From Clostridia bacterium (GTDB lineage Bacteria; Bacillota; DSM-521; Neomoorellales; SLTJ01), in NCBI GenBank assembly GCA_004347685.1, contig SLTJ01000006.1:1-53060 (forward strand): a stretch of DNA of 53,060 nucleotides. Reading direction: 5' to 3'. This document shows positions 32,877 through 42,707 of the stretch, piece after piece (position 1 is the stretch's first letter; the number at the start of each line of letters is the position of its first letter). A program made the position numbers and the translations under genes. The notes beneath the pieces were generated by a model. The model worked only from the letters and a program-made list of their open reading frames with translations, searched no databases and had not been told where the DNA came from.

Positions 32877-34376
32877 ATGCCCGTGAAAACACTGTCTCAT
32901 TTGGCGACGGCCCTGGAGGTGGTGGCTGCTTCGGGCTGTTTGGATACACCGGTTACCGGCCTTACATATGACTCCCGTAAAGTGGAGCCGGGATTCATCT
33001 TTGTGGCCGTGCCCGGTTACAAATACGACGGCCACGATTTTATCCCCCAGGCCCTGGCGCGAGGGGCGGTAGGCATTATCAGCCAGAAGGAAGCCAGCCT
33101 GCCGCCCGGGGTGGGATGGCTGCATGTCCGGGACAGCCGCCTGGCCTTGGGCCTGGCCGCGGCCGCCTATTACGATTATCCGGCCCGTAGCCTGCGGGTT
33201 ATCGGCGTGACCGGGACCAATGGCAAAACCACCACCACCCACCTCATCCACGCGGCCCTGAACCAGGCGGGGATATCTGCCGGCCTTCTCGGTACCTTGG
33301 GGTTATACCTCTGCGGGCAATACCGGGAAATGTCGCGGACCACTCCCGAGGCTCCTGATATCCAGGCGGCCATGGCCCAGATGCGGGCCGCCGGGTGCCG
33401 GGCCGTGGTGATGGAGGTTTCCTCCCATGCCCTGGAGCTTCACCGCGTGGCCGGGATAGAATTTGACGTGGCGGTTTTCACCAACCTGACCCAAGACCAC
33501 CTGGATTTTCACGGCAACGTGGAAGCTTACCGGCAGGCCAAAGGCCGGCTTTTTGCCGCCCTGGGTTCCGGGGCCAAGGTTGGGCCGAAGTATGCCGTGG
33601 TTAACGCCGACGATCCTGCCGGCGAGTATTTTTGCCTGGTCAGCGCTGCCCCAGCAATTACCTACGGCGTGCAGCAGGAAGCTGCCGTTCGGGGGCGAAA
33701 GATTACTTACGGTTCTGCGGGAGTAAGCCTCACGGTAACCTACCCTGCCGGTGAGCAGCCCCTGGCTCTCCACCTGAGCGGTCTGTTCAACGTCTATAAC
33801 GCCCTGGCCGCGTGGGCGGTGGCCTGGCAGGAGGGGATACCTCCGGTCACCGTCGCCCGGGCCCTGCAATCCGTGACCGGTATCCCCGGACGCTTCGAGG
33901 CCATTAGAAGTGGCCAGGATTTCCAGGTGATTGTGGATTACGCCCATACGCCCGACGGGCTGGAAAACGTCCTGCGGGCGGCCAGGCAGGTGACTGCGGG
34001 CCGGGTGATAACCGTTTTTGGTTGCGGAGGCGACCGGGACCGGGGTAAGCGGCCGCTGATGGGCGAGATAGCCGGCCGGGACAGTGATTTTGTCATAGTG
34101 ACCGCTGACAATCCCCGCAGCGAAAACGCCCTGGACATTATCAGGGAAATTGAGCCGGGCCTGCGGCAGAGCGGTAGGCAGTACACAGTAGTCCCGGACC
34201 GGCGCCTGGCTATCTATCAGGCTCTAGGTATGGCCGGGCCGGGGGACCTGGTGCTGATAGCCGGCAAGGGCCACGAGACATATCAGATTGTTGGGGACGA
34301 AGTGCTTCCCTTTGATGACCGCCTGGTGGCGCGCCAGGCCTTGGAGAGTATGGGATATGGAAGCCAGACGGATTGA
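32877..34376 (+). CDS. murE: UDP-MurNAc-tripeptide synthetase MurE
   Basis: The cytoplasmic Mur ligase of 499 residues adds the third stem-peptide residue to UDP-MurNAc-Ala-Glu. GVTGTNGKTTTTHLIHAALN is the ATP loop, TPEAPDIQAAMAQM and VSSHALELHRV are MurE hallmarks, and TADNPRSENALDII is the segment with the DNPR motif of meso-diaminopimelate-specific enzymes, so the third residue is predicted to be m-DAP. ATG 32877; GTG 32883 with better spacing to GAGGA is an alternative. It overlaps murF by 20 bp. Confidence 0.95.
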   Translation: MPVKTLSHLATALEVVAASGCLDTPVTGLTYDSRKVEPGFIFVAVPGYKYDGHDFIPQALARGAVGIISQKEASLPPGVGWLHVRDSRLALGLAAAAYYDYPARSLRVIGVTGTNGKTTTTHLIHAALNQAGISAGLLGTLGLYLCGQYREMSRTTPEAPDIQAAMAQMRAAGCRAVVMEVSSHALELHRVAGIEFDVAVFTNLTQDHLDFHGNVEAYRQAKGRLFAALGSGAKVGPKYAVVNADDPAGEYFCLVSAAPAITYGVQQEAAVRGRKITYGSAGVSLTVTYPAGEQPLALHLSGLFNVYNALAAWAVAWQEGIPPVTVARALQSVTGIPGRFEAIRSGQDFQVIVDYAHTPDGLENVLRAARQVTAGRVITVFGCGGDRDRGKRPLMGEIAGRDSDFVIVTADNPRSENALDIIREIEPGLRQSGRQYTVVPDRRLAIYQALGMAGPGDLVLIAGKGHETYQIVGDEVLPFDDRLVARQALESMGYGSQTD

Positions 34377-35751
34377 AGAAATCTTGCGGGCCACCGGTGG
34401 CCAGCTTGTCAGCGGGTCACCATCAGCCACGGTAACCGGTATTTCCACCGATAGCCGCTGTATTCAGCCCGGCGACCTTTTTTTCGCCATTAAGGGGCCA
34501 AGATTTGACGGTCACGATTTCGTTCCGGCGGCCTTGGCCGGAGGTGCCGCCGGGGCCGTGGTCAGCCGGGAAGGCTTTGCGGCCGTGGCCAGCCAGGGCC
34601 GTCCGATAATCAAGGTGGCCGATACCGTGCGCGCCCTGCAGGACTGGGCCGGCGCCCACCGGCGGCGGTTTTCCCTGCCGGTCGTCGCGGTTACCGGCTC
34701 CTCGGGCAAGACGACCACCAAGGATATGGCGGCCGCGGCCCTGGGGGGCAGGGAGTTGGTGCTGGCCAGCCAGGGCAATCATAACAACGAGATCGGCCTG
34801 CCGCTGGCCTTGTTGGCGCTGAAATCCTGTTACCGCGCCGCAGTGGTCGAGATGGGTATGCGCGGCCTGGGCCAGATCCGGGAACTGGCAGCCGTCGCCA
34901 GGCCGGACGCCGGCGTGATTACCAACATCGGCCTCACCCATGTCGAACTCCTGGGCTCGCGGGAGAACATCGCCCGGGCCAAGGGTGAACTGCTGGAAAG
35001 CCTGCCCCCCGCGGGCCTGGCCGTTCTCAATGCTGACGATCCCTGGTGCCGGGCCCTCGCGGCCCGCAGTCCGGCTCCGGTCGTTTTTTACGGCTTTGGC
35101 CCGGAGGCCGAGGTCCGGGCCCTGGATTTCGCTATTGTTTCCGACCGCGGCACTTCCTTTCGGGTGAACGCTATGGGGTCAGAGGCGGAAATTTTTATCC
35201 CTTATCTGGGGCGGCACAATGTGGCTAACGCCCTCGCAGCCGTGGCCGTGGCCCTGAAGTTGGGGGAGGACCTGGCCCGCATCAGGGAGTGCCTGGCCGC
35301 TATGCCTCCGGGGCAAATGCGGCTGGAAAGACAGCCCGGGCCTTACGGATCCATCCTGCTCAATGATGCCTATAATGCCAACCCGGATTCAGTGGCCGCA
35401 GCCCTGGAGGTTTTGCGGCAGTTGCCGGCCGGGCGGCGGATCGCCGTTCTGGGCGACATGCTCGAATTGGGGCCCTACGCCGAAACGGCCCACCGGGAAA
35501 CCGGGAAAAAAGCGGCTGAAATCGGAGCTGATCTCCTGATCGGGGTCGGGCAAATGGCGGCGTATCTGGTGGCCGGAGCGCGGCAGGCCGGTCTTTCGGC
35601 CGAAGCGGCCCGGGCCTTTGGCGACCGGGAGGAAGCGGCCGGGTGGCTGGCCCCGCGATTAGCCGCCGGGGATGTGGTGCTGGTGAAAGGGTCTCGGGGA
35701 ATGGAGATGGAGAAACTGGTGGAACAGTTGCAGGCAGGGAGGGCCAGGTGA
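34357..35751 (+). CDS. murF: UDP-MurNAc-pentapeptide synthetase MurF
   Basis: The 464-residue Mur ligase adds D-Ala-D-Ala to the UDP-MurNAc tripeptide. AVTGSSGKTTTKDMAAAAL is the ATP loop; GNHNNEIGLPLALL, VEMGMRGLGQI and LNDAYNANPDSVAAALEVL are MurF hallmarks. The start at ATG 34357 lies within the end of murE, and its stop overlaps the mraY start by 4 bp (GTGA). Length is typical. Confidence 0.95.
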   Translation: MEARRIEEILRATGGQLVSGSPSATVTGISTDSRCIQPGDLFFAIKGPRFDGHDFVPAALAGGAAGAVVSREGFAAVASQGRPIIKVADTVRALQDWAGAHRRRFSLPVVAVTGSSGKTTTKDMAAAALGGRELVLASQGNHNNEIGLPLALLALKSCYRAAVVEMGMRGLGQIRELAAVARPDAGVITNIGLTHVELLGSRENIARAKGELLESLPPAGLAVLNADDPWCRALAARSPAPVVFYGFGPEAEVRALDFAIVSDRGTSFRVNAMGSEAEIFIPYLGRHNVANALAAVAVALKLGEDLARIRECLAAMPPGQMRLERQPGPYGSILLNDAYNANPDSVAAALEVLRQLPAGRRIAVLGDMLELGPYAETAHRETGKKAAEIGADLLIGVGQMAAYLVAGARQAGLSAEAARAFGDREEAAGWLAPRLAAGDVVLVKGSRGMEMEKLVEQLQAGRAR

Positions 35752-36704
35752 GCGACGTCAGCAGGGCCTTCGGGCTGGCCCTGGCGGCCGCCCTGGTGTT
35801 GGGGATAGTGGTGCTGCCCTGGCTGCGACGGATCGGGTTAGGGCAGCAGGTGCGGGAGGATGGCCCCCGGGCCCACCTGCAAAAGGCGGGCACGCCCACC
35901 CTGGGCGGGATTATCTTTCTCCCGGCCGTGGCCGTGGCCAGCCTGCTGGTGGCCGGTCCGGTTCTGAAGGTAGTGGCGGCCATGGCTATCATGCTGGGCT
36001 TCGCCGGCATTGGTTTTACCGATGACCTGCTGAAGGTGGCGCGACGGCGGTCCCTGGGGCTGCGGGCCAGGCACAAGCTCACGGGCCAGATCATTCTCAG
36101 CCTGGCGCTGGCCACGGTGGCGGTATTCTTCGCGGCCCGGGGGACGACAATACATCTCCCGGGGACCGGCCGGGAATGGTCCCTGGGATGGCTTTATTTC
36201 CCTTTTGTGGTCCTGGTATTGACTGGAGCCAGCAATGCCGTCAATCTTACTGACGGTCTGGACGGGCTGGCTGCCGGGGCGACTGTGGTCGCCGGCCTGG
36301 CGTACGTGTTTTTGGCCATTTTGGCCGGCGAGCCGGATATGGCCGTCCTGGCCGCCTCCCTGGCTGGGGGCTGCCTGGGGTTTCTGGCCTTTAATTTTCA
36401 CCCGGCCCGGGTCTTCATGGGGGATACCGGGTCCATGGCCCTGGGAGCCGTGGTGGGCACCCTGGCGGTCTTTACCGGCACGGAATTGCTTCTGCCCCTG
36501 GTGGGCGGTATTTACGTAATTGAGACTCTCTCGGTTATCCTGCAAGTAATCTTCTTCAAGTTGACTAGGAAGCGATTGTTCCTGATGAGTCCCTTGCACC
36601 ACCATTTTGAGCTGGCCGGCTGGCCGGAAGTACGAGTGGTGCTGGCGTTCTGGCTGGTAGAAGCTATCCTTGCCGCGGCGGGGGTGTTGGTTTGGTATCA
36701 TTGA
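35748..36704 (+). CDS. mraY: Phospho-MurNAc-pentapeptide transferase MraY
   Basis: The product transfers phospho-MurNAc-pentapeptide to undecaprenyl phosphate, forming lipid I. The 318-residue polytopic protein has KAGTPTLGGIIFL, GFTDDLLKVARRRSLGLRARHK (DD motif), NLTDGLDGLA and MSPLHHHFELAGWPE, all MraY signatures. GTG 35748 is coupled to the murF stop. The start of murD overlaps its end by 13 bp. Confidence 0.95.
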   Translation: MSDVSRAFGLALAAALVLGIVVLPWLRRIGLGQQVREDGPRAHLQKAGTPTLGGIIFLPAVAVASLLVAGPVLKVVAAMAIMLGFAGIGFTDDLLKVARRRSLGLRARHKLTGQIILSLALATVAVFFAARGTTIHLPGTGREWSLGWLYFPFVVLVLTGASNAVNLTDGLDGLAAGATVVAGLAYVFLAILAGEPDMAVLAASLAGGCLGFLAFNFHPARVFMGDTGSMALGAVVGTLAVFTGTELLLPLVGGIYVIETLSVILQVIFFKLTRKRLFLMSPLHHHFELAGWPEVRVVLAFWLVEAILAAAGVLVWYH

Positions 36705-38089
36705 ATGTAAAGCGGGTGCTGGTGGTGGGGCTGGGGTTGAGTGGCCTGGCGGCTTTGGAGACCCTGACCCGCCAGGGTTATCAGGTTACGGGCTGTGACG
36801 CCAGGACGGAAGAGGAACTGGGGGCCGTTCTGGCCCGGGTACCCGCGGGGGCGAAGATCGTCGGCGGCGGTTATCCCCCGGCCCGGGACTTTGATCTGGT
36901 GGTGGTGAGCCCGGGGGTACCCCTAGAAATCCCTCCGCTGGCTGAGGCACGGCAGCTCGGGATTCCGGTCTGGGGCGAACTCGAGCTGGGCTGGCGGCTG
37001 AGCGGGGGCCGGCCGGTGATCGCCGTTACCGGCACCAACGGCAAGACGACCACTACCAGCCTCTTGAGCCAAATGTGGCAGGATGCCGGCCGTCCGGTCA
37101 GGGCCGTGGGTAACATCGGGGTTCCCTTTTGCACGGCCATCAACGCTCCGGCCTCCGAACAGCTTGTGGTGGAAGTCAGCAGTTTCCAACTGGAAACCGC
37201 ACTTACTTTTCAGCCCCAAGTAGCCCTCATCCTCAACCTCACCCCTGACCATCTGGACCGGCACCGGACCCTGGAGAATTACCTGGCCGTCAAGGCCAGG
37301 ATCTTTGCCAATCAGGGGCCTGAAGACTACCTGATCCTTAACTTTGACGACCCGGCGGTGCGGAAGCTGGCGGCCTGGGCTTCCGGCCGGGTAGTTTTTT
37401 TTAGCAGCCGGGAAAGGTTAGGCGAGGGTGTATTCATTGACAGGGGCGTGATAACAGGCAGTTTCGGCGGCCGGCGGTTGGAGGTCATCCCTCTGACCCA
37501 GGTACGGCTGCGCGGCCGCCATAACTGGGAAAACTGCCTGGCCGCCGTAGCCTGCAGTATGGTTATGGGCCTGGAGCCTGGCGCCGTGGCTCATACCCTG
37601 GAAACCTTTGCCGGAGTAAGCCACCGGCTGGAATTTGTGGCTGAGATTGGCGGGGTGCAGTATTTCAACGATTCCAAAGCCACCAACCCGGAGGCGGCCA
37701 TGAAGGCCCTGGAGGCCTTTACGGAGCCAGTGGTCCTGATCGCCGGCGGCCGAAACAAAGGGGCGGGTTTTACCGAGTTTGCGGCCAGAGTGCGGGAAAA
37801 GGTCCGCTGCCTGGTGCTGGTGGGCGAGGCGGCGGATGCGATCCAGGCGGCGTTGGCGGCTACGGGCTACGGCGAAATCTTCCGCGCCGGCGATTTTGCC
37901 GCTGCGGTTGGGGAGGCGGCCCGCCAGGCCCGGCCGGGGGAGGTAGTGCTGCTTTCCCCGGCGTGCGCCAGTTGGGATATGTTTCGTAACTACGAGGAAC
38001 GGGGGGACTATTTCAAGGAACTGGTTTGGGGCCTTTCCCGGCAGCAGCGCGGTTCCGGCCACGGGGGTGACTGCCTTGCCGCGCCCTAA
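36692..38089 (+). CDS. murD: UDP-MurNAc-L-Ala:D-Glu ligase MurD
   Basis: The 465-residue Mur ligase adds D-glutamate. An N-terminal Rossmann domain (VLVVGLGLSGLAALETL) precedes AVTGTNGKTTTTSLLSQM, VEVSSFQLETAL, NLTPDHLDRH, RGRHNWENCLAA and NDSKATNPEAAMKAL. TTG 36692 follows GGGGGTG with good spacing and overlaps the end of mraY. The C-terminal ~15 residues overlap the beginning of ftsW. Confidence 0.95.
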   Translation: MVSLNVKRVLVVGLGLSGLAALETLTRQGYQVTGCDARTEEELGAVLARVPAGAKIVGGGYPPARDFDLVVVSPGVPLEIPPLAEARQLGIPVWGELELGWRLSGGRPVIAVTGTNGKTTTTSLLSQMWQDAGRPVRAVGNIGVPFCTAINAPASEQLVVEVSSFQLETALTFQPQVALILNLTPDHLDRHRTLENYLAVKARIFANQGPEDYLILNFDDPAVRKLAAWASGRVVFFSSRERLGEGVFIDRGVITGSFGGRRLEVIPLTQVRLRGRHNWENCLAAVACSMVMGLEPGAVAHTLETFAGVSHRLEFVAEIGGVQYFNDSKATNPEAAMKALEAFTEPVVLIAGGRNKGAGFTEFAARVREKVRCLVLVGEAADAIQAALAATGYGEIFRAGDFAAAVGEAARQARPGEVVLLSPACASWDMFRNYEERGDYFKELVWGLSRQQRGSGHGGDCLAAP

Positions 38090-39170
38090 GTCTCCGCCTG
38101 ATTTTCTCATGCTGGTGGCTATTTTTCTTCTCCTGGCCATCGGCATTGTCATGGTCTTTAGTTCCAGTTCCTACGCGGCCATGGTCGCCTATAATGACGT
38201 GTTCTATTATCTCAAGAGGCAGTTGGCCTGGGCCGGCCTCGGGCTGCTTTTCATGGCCGTGGCCCGGCGTATTCCTTACCGCAACTGGCAGCGCCTGGTA
38301 AAGCCCTTGTTTGTTACCGCGGTGGCCCTGCTCCTGGCCGTGCTCGTCATCGGCGTTACCGCCAAAGGCGCCAGCCGCTGGCTGGGGCTCGGGCCGTTCC
38401 ACCTGCAACCTTCGGAGTTGATCAAGCCGGTGATGGTGCTCTACCTGGCCAGTTACCTCAGCCATTACCGTACCGACCTGTCTTCCTGGCGCGGCGTGTG
38501 GCCGGCCCTGGTGGCGCTGGCCGTGGTTTGCGGCCTGATCCTGGCTCAGCCTGACCTGGGGACAGCGGTGGTCATTGCCGGCACCACTTATGCCATGCTC
38601 TACGCCGCCGGCGCCAACCGGCGGCACTTGGTGGTGCTGGCCCTTCTCGGCGTCGCGGCCGGCCTGGCGGCTATTGTCGTCGCTCCCTACCGCATGGAGC
38701 GCCTCCTGGCCATCCGCGATCCCTTTGCCGATCCCGGCGACACCGGCTTTCAGACGGTCCAGTCCCTTTACGCCCTGGGGTCAGGCGGGCCCCTGGGCGT
38801 GGGCTTGGGCTTCAGCCGCCAGAAATACCTCTACGTGCCGGAACGGCATACTGATTTCATCTTTGCCATCTTGGGGGAAGAACTGGGCTTTATCGGCGGC
38901 ACCATTGTCCTGATCTTGTTTTTTGTCCTTTTCTGGCGGGGATTGCAGACCGCCTTAAAGGCCCCGGACGAGTTCGGCAGCCTGCTGGCCGCCGGGATAA
39001 CCTTGATGGTAGCCGTGCAGGTATGCATTAACCTGGGGGTGGTTATGGGCGTGATGCCGGTTACCGGCATCACTTTGCCCTTGATCAGCTACGGCGGTTC
39101 TTCATTGCTGTTCACCCTCTTCTCCCTGGGGGTATTGCTGAATATTTCCCAACACGCGTGGAAGGTATAG
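38076..39170 (+). CDS. ftsW: SEDS glycosyltransferase FtsW
   Basis: This septal peptidoglycan polymerase of about 364 residues has some 10 membrane helices. It carries VMVFSSSSYAAM, QPSELIKPVMVLYLASYL, QPDLGTAVVI, the PERHTDFIFAILGEELGFIG loop, and GVMPVTGITLPLISYGGSSLL, all SEDS signatures. It works with the class B PBP encoded upstream. TTG 38076 has GGGGG 8 nt upstream; GTG 38067 overlaps that ribosome site. The carboxy end is short, without a long cytoplasmic tail. Confidence 0.94.
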   Translation: MPRPKSPPDFLMLVAIFLLLAIGIVMVFSSSSYAAMVAYNDVFYYLKRQLAWAGLGLLFMAVARRIPYRNWQRLVKPLFVTAVALLLAVLVIGVTAKGASRWLGLGPFHLQPSELIKPVMVLYLASYLSHYRTDLSSWRGVWPALVALAVVCGLILAQPDLGTAVVIAGTTYAMLYAAGANRRHLVVLALLGVAAGLAAIVVAPYRMERLLAIRDPFADPGDTGFQTVQSLYALGSGGPLGVGLGFSRQKYLYVPERHTDFIFAILGEELGFIGGTIVLILFFVLFWRGLQTALKAPDEFGSLLAAGITLMVAVQVCINLGVVMGVMPVTGITLPLISYGGSSLLFTLFSLGVLLNISQHAWKV

Positions 39171-39181
39171 GGGCCAAGAGC

Positions 39182-40306
39182 ATGGGCGTACGTGTGGTTC
39201 TCACCGGTGGCGGCACGGGCGGGCACATCTACCCGGCCCTGGCCATAGCCGCGGGTCTCAGGCAGAAACACCCGGACTGGGAACTGATCTATTTCGGCGG
39301 CCGGACCGGCCTGGAGAAGAATATTGTCCCCCGGGCGGATATTCCTTTTTATGCCATTTCGGCCAGCGGCCTAGAGCGGCACCTGTCCTGGAAGGCCTTT
39401 GTCAGCCTGAGCCGGTTGCTGCCAGGAACACTCCAGGGCTGGCGGTGGCTGGCGCGGCTGCGGCCGCGGGTGGTGGTCGGGACAGGAGGCTACGTCTGCG
39501 CCCCGGTGGTGCTGGCCGCGACCCTGGCCCGGGTGCCGGTGCTGCTGCACGAGCAGAATGCCCTTCCCGGCCTCACCAACCGGTATTTCGGCCGCCTGGC
39601 CCGGGCCATCTGTACCAGCTTCCCCGGATGCGAAGGATATTTTCCCCGGCCCGCAAGGGTCCACTACACCGGCCTCCCGGTGCGGCCGGAGATAGGAACC
39701 ATCGGCCGGGAGGCAGCCGCCCGGGACCTGGGGGTGGATCCCGTACGGATACTTATTCTGGTGGTAGGGGGCAGCCAGGGAGCGCGGAAAATCAACCAGG
39801 CCATGCTCGCGCTACACCGGGAATTGCAGGGAAGCAGCCGGGTCCACCTCTGGCATATTACCGGTGAAAATGGATATCAAGAGGTTATGGAAGGAATCAC
39901 CAAAGAAGGCATAGATATCCACGCAGCAGGGAATATTACTGTCGTACCCTACTGGCACGCCATGCCCGAGCTCCTGGCCGTAGCCGACCTGGTCATCGGG
40001 CGGGCGGGAGCCACCTTTATGGCCGAGCTAACCCTGGCCGGGCTGCCGGCCATTTTGATCCCGTATCCCTTTGCGGCCGAGAACCATCAGGAGTATAACG
40101 CCCGGGCCCTGGCCCGGGCCGGCGGGGCCGTGGTCATCCCCGACGGTGATCTTACCGGGGTACTCTTGTGGGAAACTGTCCGTTCCCTGCTGGAGGATTC
40201 GCAGCGCCGGCAGAGAATGGCCGCGGCCAGCCGGGGTATGGCCCGGCCGCGCGCCCTGGAAGAAATCATAGAGATTATCGAAGAGATCGCAGGCGGACAA
40301 GCCTGA
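39182..40306 (+). CDS. murG: UDP-GlcNAc:lipid I GlcNAc-transferase MurG
   Basis: The product makes lipid II from lipid I at the inner membrane face. The 374-residue GT-B protein has VVLTGGGTGGHIYPALAIAA at the N-terminus, GTGGYVCAPVVLAA, HEQNALPGLTNR, VGGSQGARKIN, GRAGATFMAELTLAGLPAIL and PYPFAAENHQEYNA. ATG 39182 is 11 nt after the ftsW stop. Its stop overlaps the murC start (TGATG). Confidence 0.96.
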   Translation: MGVRVVLTGGGTGGHIYPALAIAAGLRQKHPDWELIYFGGRTGLEKNIVPRADIPFYAISASGLERHLSWKAFVSLSRLLPGTLQGWRWLARLRPRVVVGTGGYVCAPVVLAATLARVPVLLHEQNALPGLTNRYFGRLARAICTSFPGCEGYFPRPARVHYTGLPVRPEIGTIGREAAARDLGVDPVRILILVVGGSQGARKINQAMLALHRELQGSSRVHLWHITGENGYQEVMEGITKEGIDIHAAGNITVVPYWHAMPELLAVADLVIGRAGATFMAELTLAGLPAILIPYPFAAENHQEYNARALARAGGAVVIPDGDLTGVLLWETVRSLLEDSQRRQRMAAASRGMARPRALEEIIEIIEEIAGGQA

Positions 40307-41769
40307 TGGAACACTTGGCGCGGGGCACGCATATGGTGATGGTGTACCCGGCGCCGGTAAGCGTGAAGGAGTGGAAAGTCTTGGGGGCCGGAATACCCTG
40401 GATACATTTTGTCGGCATCGGCGGCAGCGGCATGAGCGGTGTGGCCCGGGTTCTTCTGGAGCAGGGATACCGGGTATCAGGTTCGGACCTGCGCCAGTCG
40501 GGATTGACGGCAGACCTGGCCCGCCTGGGGGCGGAGATTTACCTGGGCCATGCGGACGCCAACGTCCGGCCCGGCGTGACCCTGGTCGTGGTTTCTACCG
40601 CCATTCCACGAGATAACCCGGAGATTGTCGCTGCCCGTTCCCGCGGGATACCCGTCATTTCCCGCGGGGAGATGCTGGCCCGGCTGATGCACGCTAAAAA
40701 AGGGATAGCTGTGGCCGGATCCCACGGCAAGACTACCACCACGGCCATGATTTCTTTGCTTATGGCTGCGGCCGGCCTGGACCCGACCGTAATTGCCGGC
40801 GGGGTTAGCGAAGACATCGGCGGCAACGCCAGGTGCGGCCACAGCGATTATCTGGTGGCAGAAGCGGATGAGAGCGATGGCTCCTTCCTGCTGCTCACCC
40901 CCTGGCTGGCGGTAGTTACCAATGTTGAAGACGACCACCTGGATTACTACGGCAGCCTGGGAGGGATACACGCGGCCTTCGGGCGTTTCCTGGAGCTGGT
41001 CAGGCCCGGAGGGAAGGCGGTGGTCTGCCTGGACGACCCGGTCCTGGCCCACCTGGCCGGTCAGGCCGGTCAGGACAGTAACATCGTTTCTTACGGCTTT
41101 AAGGCCGGGGCCAGGTATACGGCTGGCATGCTGCACCTGAACGGCCGCGGCAGCGCCTGTACCGTATATGTTGACGGCAGTCCCCGGGGTGAACTGCGGC
41201 TGGCCGTCCCGGGCCGGCATAACATCCTCAATGCCCTGGCGGCTCTAGCCGTGGCTGAAGCCTGCGATATAGGTTTTTCCAGGGCCCAGGCTATTCTGGC
41301 CGGCTTCAGAGGCGTGCGCCGGCGGTTTCAAGTCCTGGGGCGGTTTGGTGACATATGGGTGGTGGACGATTACGCTCACCACCCGACTGAGATCCGGGCC
41401 ACCCTGGAGGCGGCCTCCCAGGTGTCCGCCGGCCGGGTAATCGCCGTTTTTCAGCCGCACCGTTTTACGCGCACGCGTAACCTGTACCGGGAATTTGGGC
41501 AGTGCTTTGGTCAGGCGGCGGAAGTGATCGTGACCGATATTTACCCGGCCGGAGAGCCTCCCATTCCAGGAATAAGCGCCGAGCTGATCGTGGCTGCGGC
41601 CCGTGAGAATGGTCATCCGGCGGTAAAGTATATGCCCCGGGAGGAGGAAATAGTCGGGTACCTGGCAGCGAATTCCCGGCCGGGGGACCTGATAATTACC
41701 CTGGGAGCCGGTGATGTTTATCAAGTAGGGCACCGGCTGACTGATTTTCTGGCCGGCAGCAGGGGTTAG
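40306..41769 (+). CDS. murC: UDP-MurNAc:L-Ala ligase MurC
   Basis: The Mur ligase of about 487 residues adds the first residue, L-alanine, to UDP-MurNAc. HFVGIGGSGMSGVARVLL, AGSHGKTTTTAMISLL, VAEADESDGSFL, NVEDDHLDYYGS, DDYAHHPTEIRATLEA and FQPHRFTRTRNL are all present. A ~30-residue N-terminal lead before the first motif is longer than usual, so the real start may be later. It overlaps the murG stop. Confidence 0.94.
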   Translation: MEHLARGTHMVMVYPAPVSVKEWKVLGAGIPWIHFVGIGGSGMSGVARVLLEQGYRVSGSDLRQSGLTADLARLGAEIYLGHADANVRPGVTLVVVSTAIPRDNPEIVAARSRGIPVISRGEMLARLMHAKKGIAVAGSHGKTTTTAMISLLMAAAGLDPTVIAGGVSEDIGGNARCGHSDYLVAEADESDGSFLLLTPWLAVVTNVEDDHLDYYGSLGGIHAAFGRFLELVRPGGKAVVCLDDPVLAHLAGQAGQDSNIVSYGFKAGARYTAGMLHLNGRGSACTVYVDGSPRGELRLAVPGRHNILNALAALAVAEACDIGFSRAQAILAGFRGVRRRFQVLGRFGDIWVVDDYAHHPTEIRATLEAASQVSAGRVIAVFQPHRFTRTRNLYREFGQCFGQAAEVIVTDIYPAGEPPIPGISAELIVAAARENGHPAVKYMPREEEIVGYLAANSRPGDLIITLGAGDVYQVGHRLTDFLAGSRG

Positions 41770-41779
41770 GAGCAGGCAG

Positions 41780-42703
41780 GTGGAAATGGGTGAACCGGTG
41801 ACAAAACTACAGGCCAGGCTGGGGGACCGGGTAAGGTTGCAGGAGCCTCTCTCGCGCCATACCACGTGGTGTATCGGTGGGCCCGCCGACGTCATGGTTT
41901 TCCCGGCCACGGCAGACCATGTCGCCTTGGCCTGGGAATGGGCCCGGGCCAGCAACCTTCCCTGGGTGGTCATTGGCAACGGTTCCAATATCCTGGTGGC
42001 TGACGACGGTTTTCGGGGGATGGTAATCAAGATTGGCCACGGGCTGCGGCAGTGGCGGCTGGAAGGATCCGCCCTTATCGCCCAGGCCGGTGTGCCCCTG
42101 CCGTTGCTGGTAAGGCGCACGGCTGCGGCCGGCTTGTCTGGAATTGAATTTGCCGCTGGCATTCCGGCCACTGTAGGCGGGGCCTGTGTCATGAACGCCG
42201 GGGCCTTCGGCCACAGTATGGGCGAAAGGGTAGCCAGCGTGAAGGTTTTGGGGCCGGGTCAGGACATTCGTGTCTTGTCCCGGCACGAAGTGGAGTTTTC
42301 TTACCGCCGCAGCAGCCTCGGAGAAGGCAACCTGGCGGTAGTGGAGGTAACCCTGGAACTTATCCCGGAGGCCCCGGCGGTGGTCACGGGCCGGGTAAAC
42401 GAGTGGCGGCGGGAGAGGGCCCGGCGGCAGCCGCTCCGGTATCCTAGTGCCGGGAGCGTCTTTATCAATCCGCCGGGATATGCGGCCGGGTGGCTGCTGG
42501 AGCAGGCCGGGGCCAAAGGCATGGGCTGCGGCGGCGCGCAGGTTTCCCGGCAACATGCCAATTTCATCATTAACCGCGGTGGGGCCACGGCCCGGGATGT
42601 GGAAGAACTAATGGCCAGGATGCAGGATATGGTTTACCGGCGGTTCGGCATTATCCTTGAGGCGGAGATCAGGCGGCTGGGAACCAGGCCGGAGCGGGGG
42701 TGA
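41780..42703 (+). CDS. murB: UDP-N-acetylenolpyruvylglucosamine reductase MurB
   Basis: The FAD enzyme reduces UDP-GlcNAc-enolpyruvate to UDP-MurNAc. The 307-residue type II MurB has HTTWCIGGPADVMVFPATAD, GNGSNILVADDGFRG, GIEFAAGIPATVGGACVMNA, YRRSSL (active-site region), PSAGSVFINPPGYAAGWLLE and HANFIINRGGATARDVEELM. GTG 41780 follows AGGAG with 7-nt spacing. It sits 4 nt before murA. Confidence 0.95.
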   Translation: MEMGEPVTKLQARLGDRVRLQEPLSRHTTWCIGGPADVMVFPATADHVALAWEWARASNLPWVVIGNGSNILVADDGFRGMVIKIGHGLRQWRLEGSALIAQAGVPLPLLVRRTAAAGLSGIEFAAGIPATVGGACVMNAGAFGHSMGERVASVKVLGPGQDIRVLSRHEVEFSYRRSSLGEGNLAVVEVTLELIPEAPAVVTGRVNEWRRERARRQPLRYPSAGSVFINPPGYAAGWLLEQAGAKGMGCGGAQVSRQHANFIINRGGATARDVEELMARMQDMVYRRFGIILEAEIRRLGTRPERG

Positions 42704-42707
42704 GGCC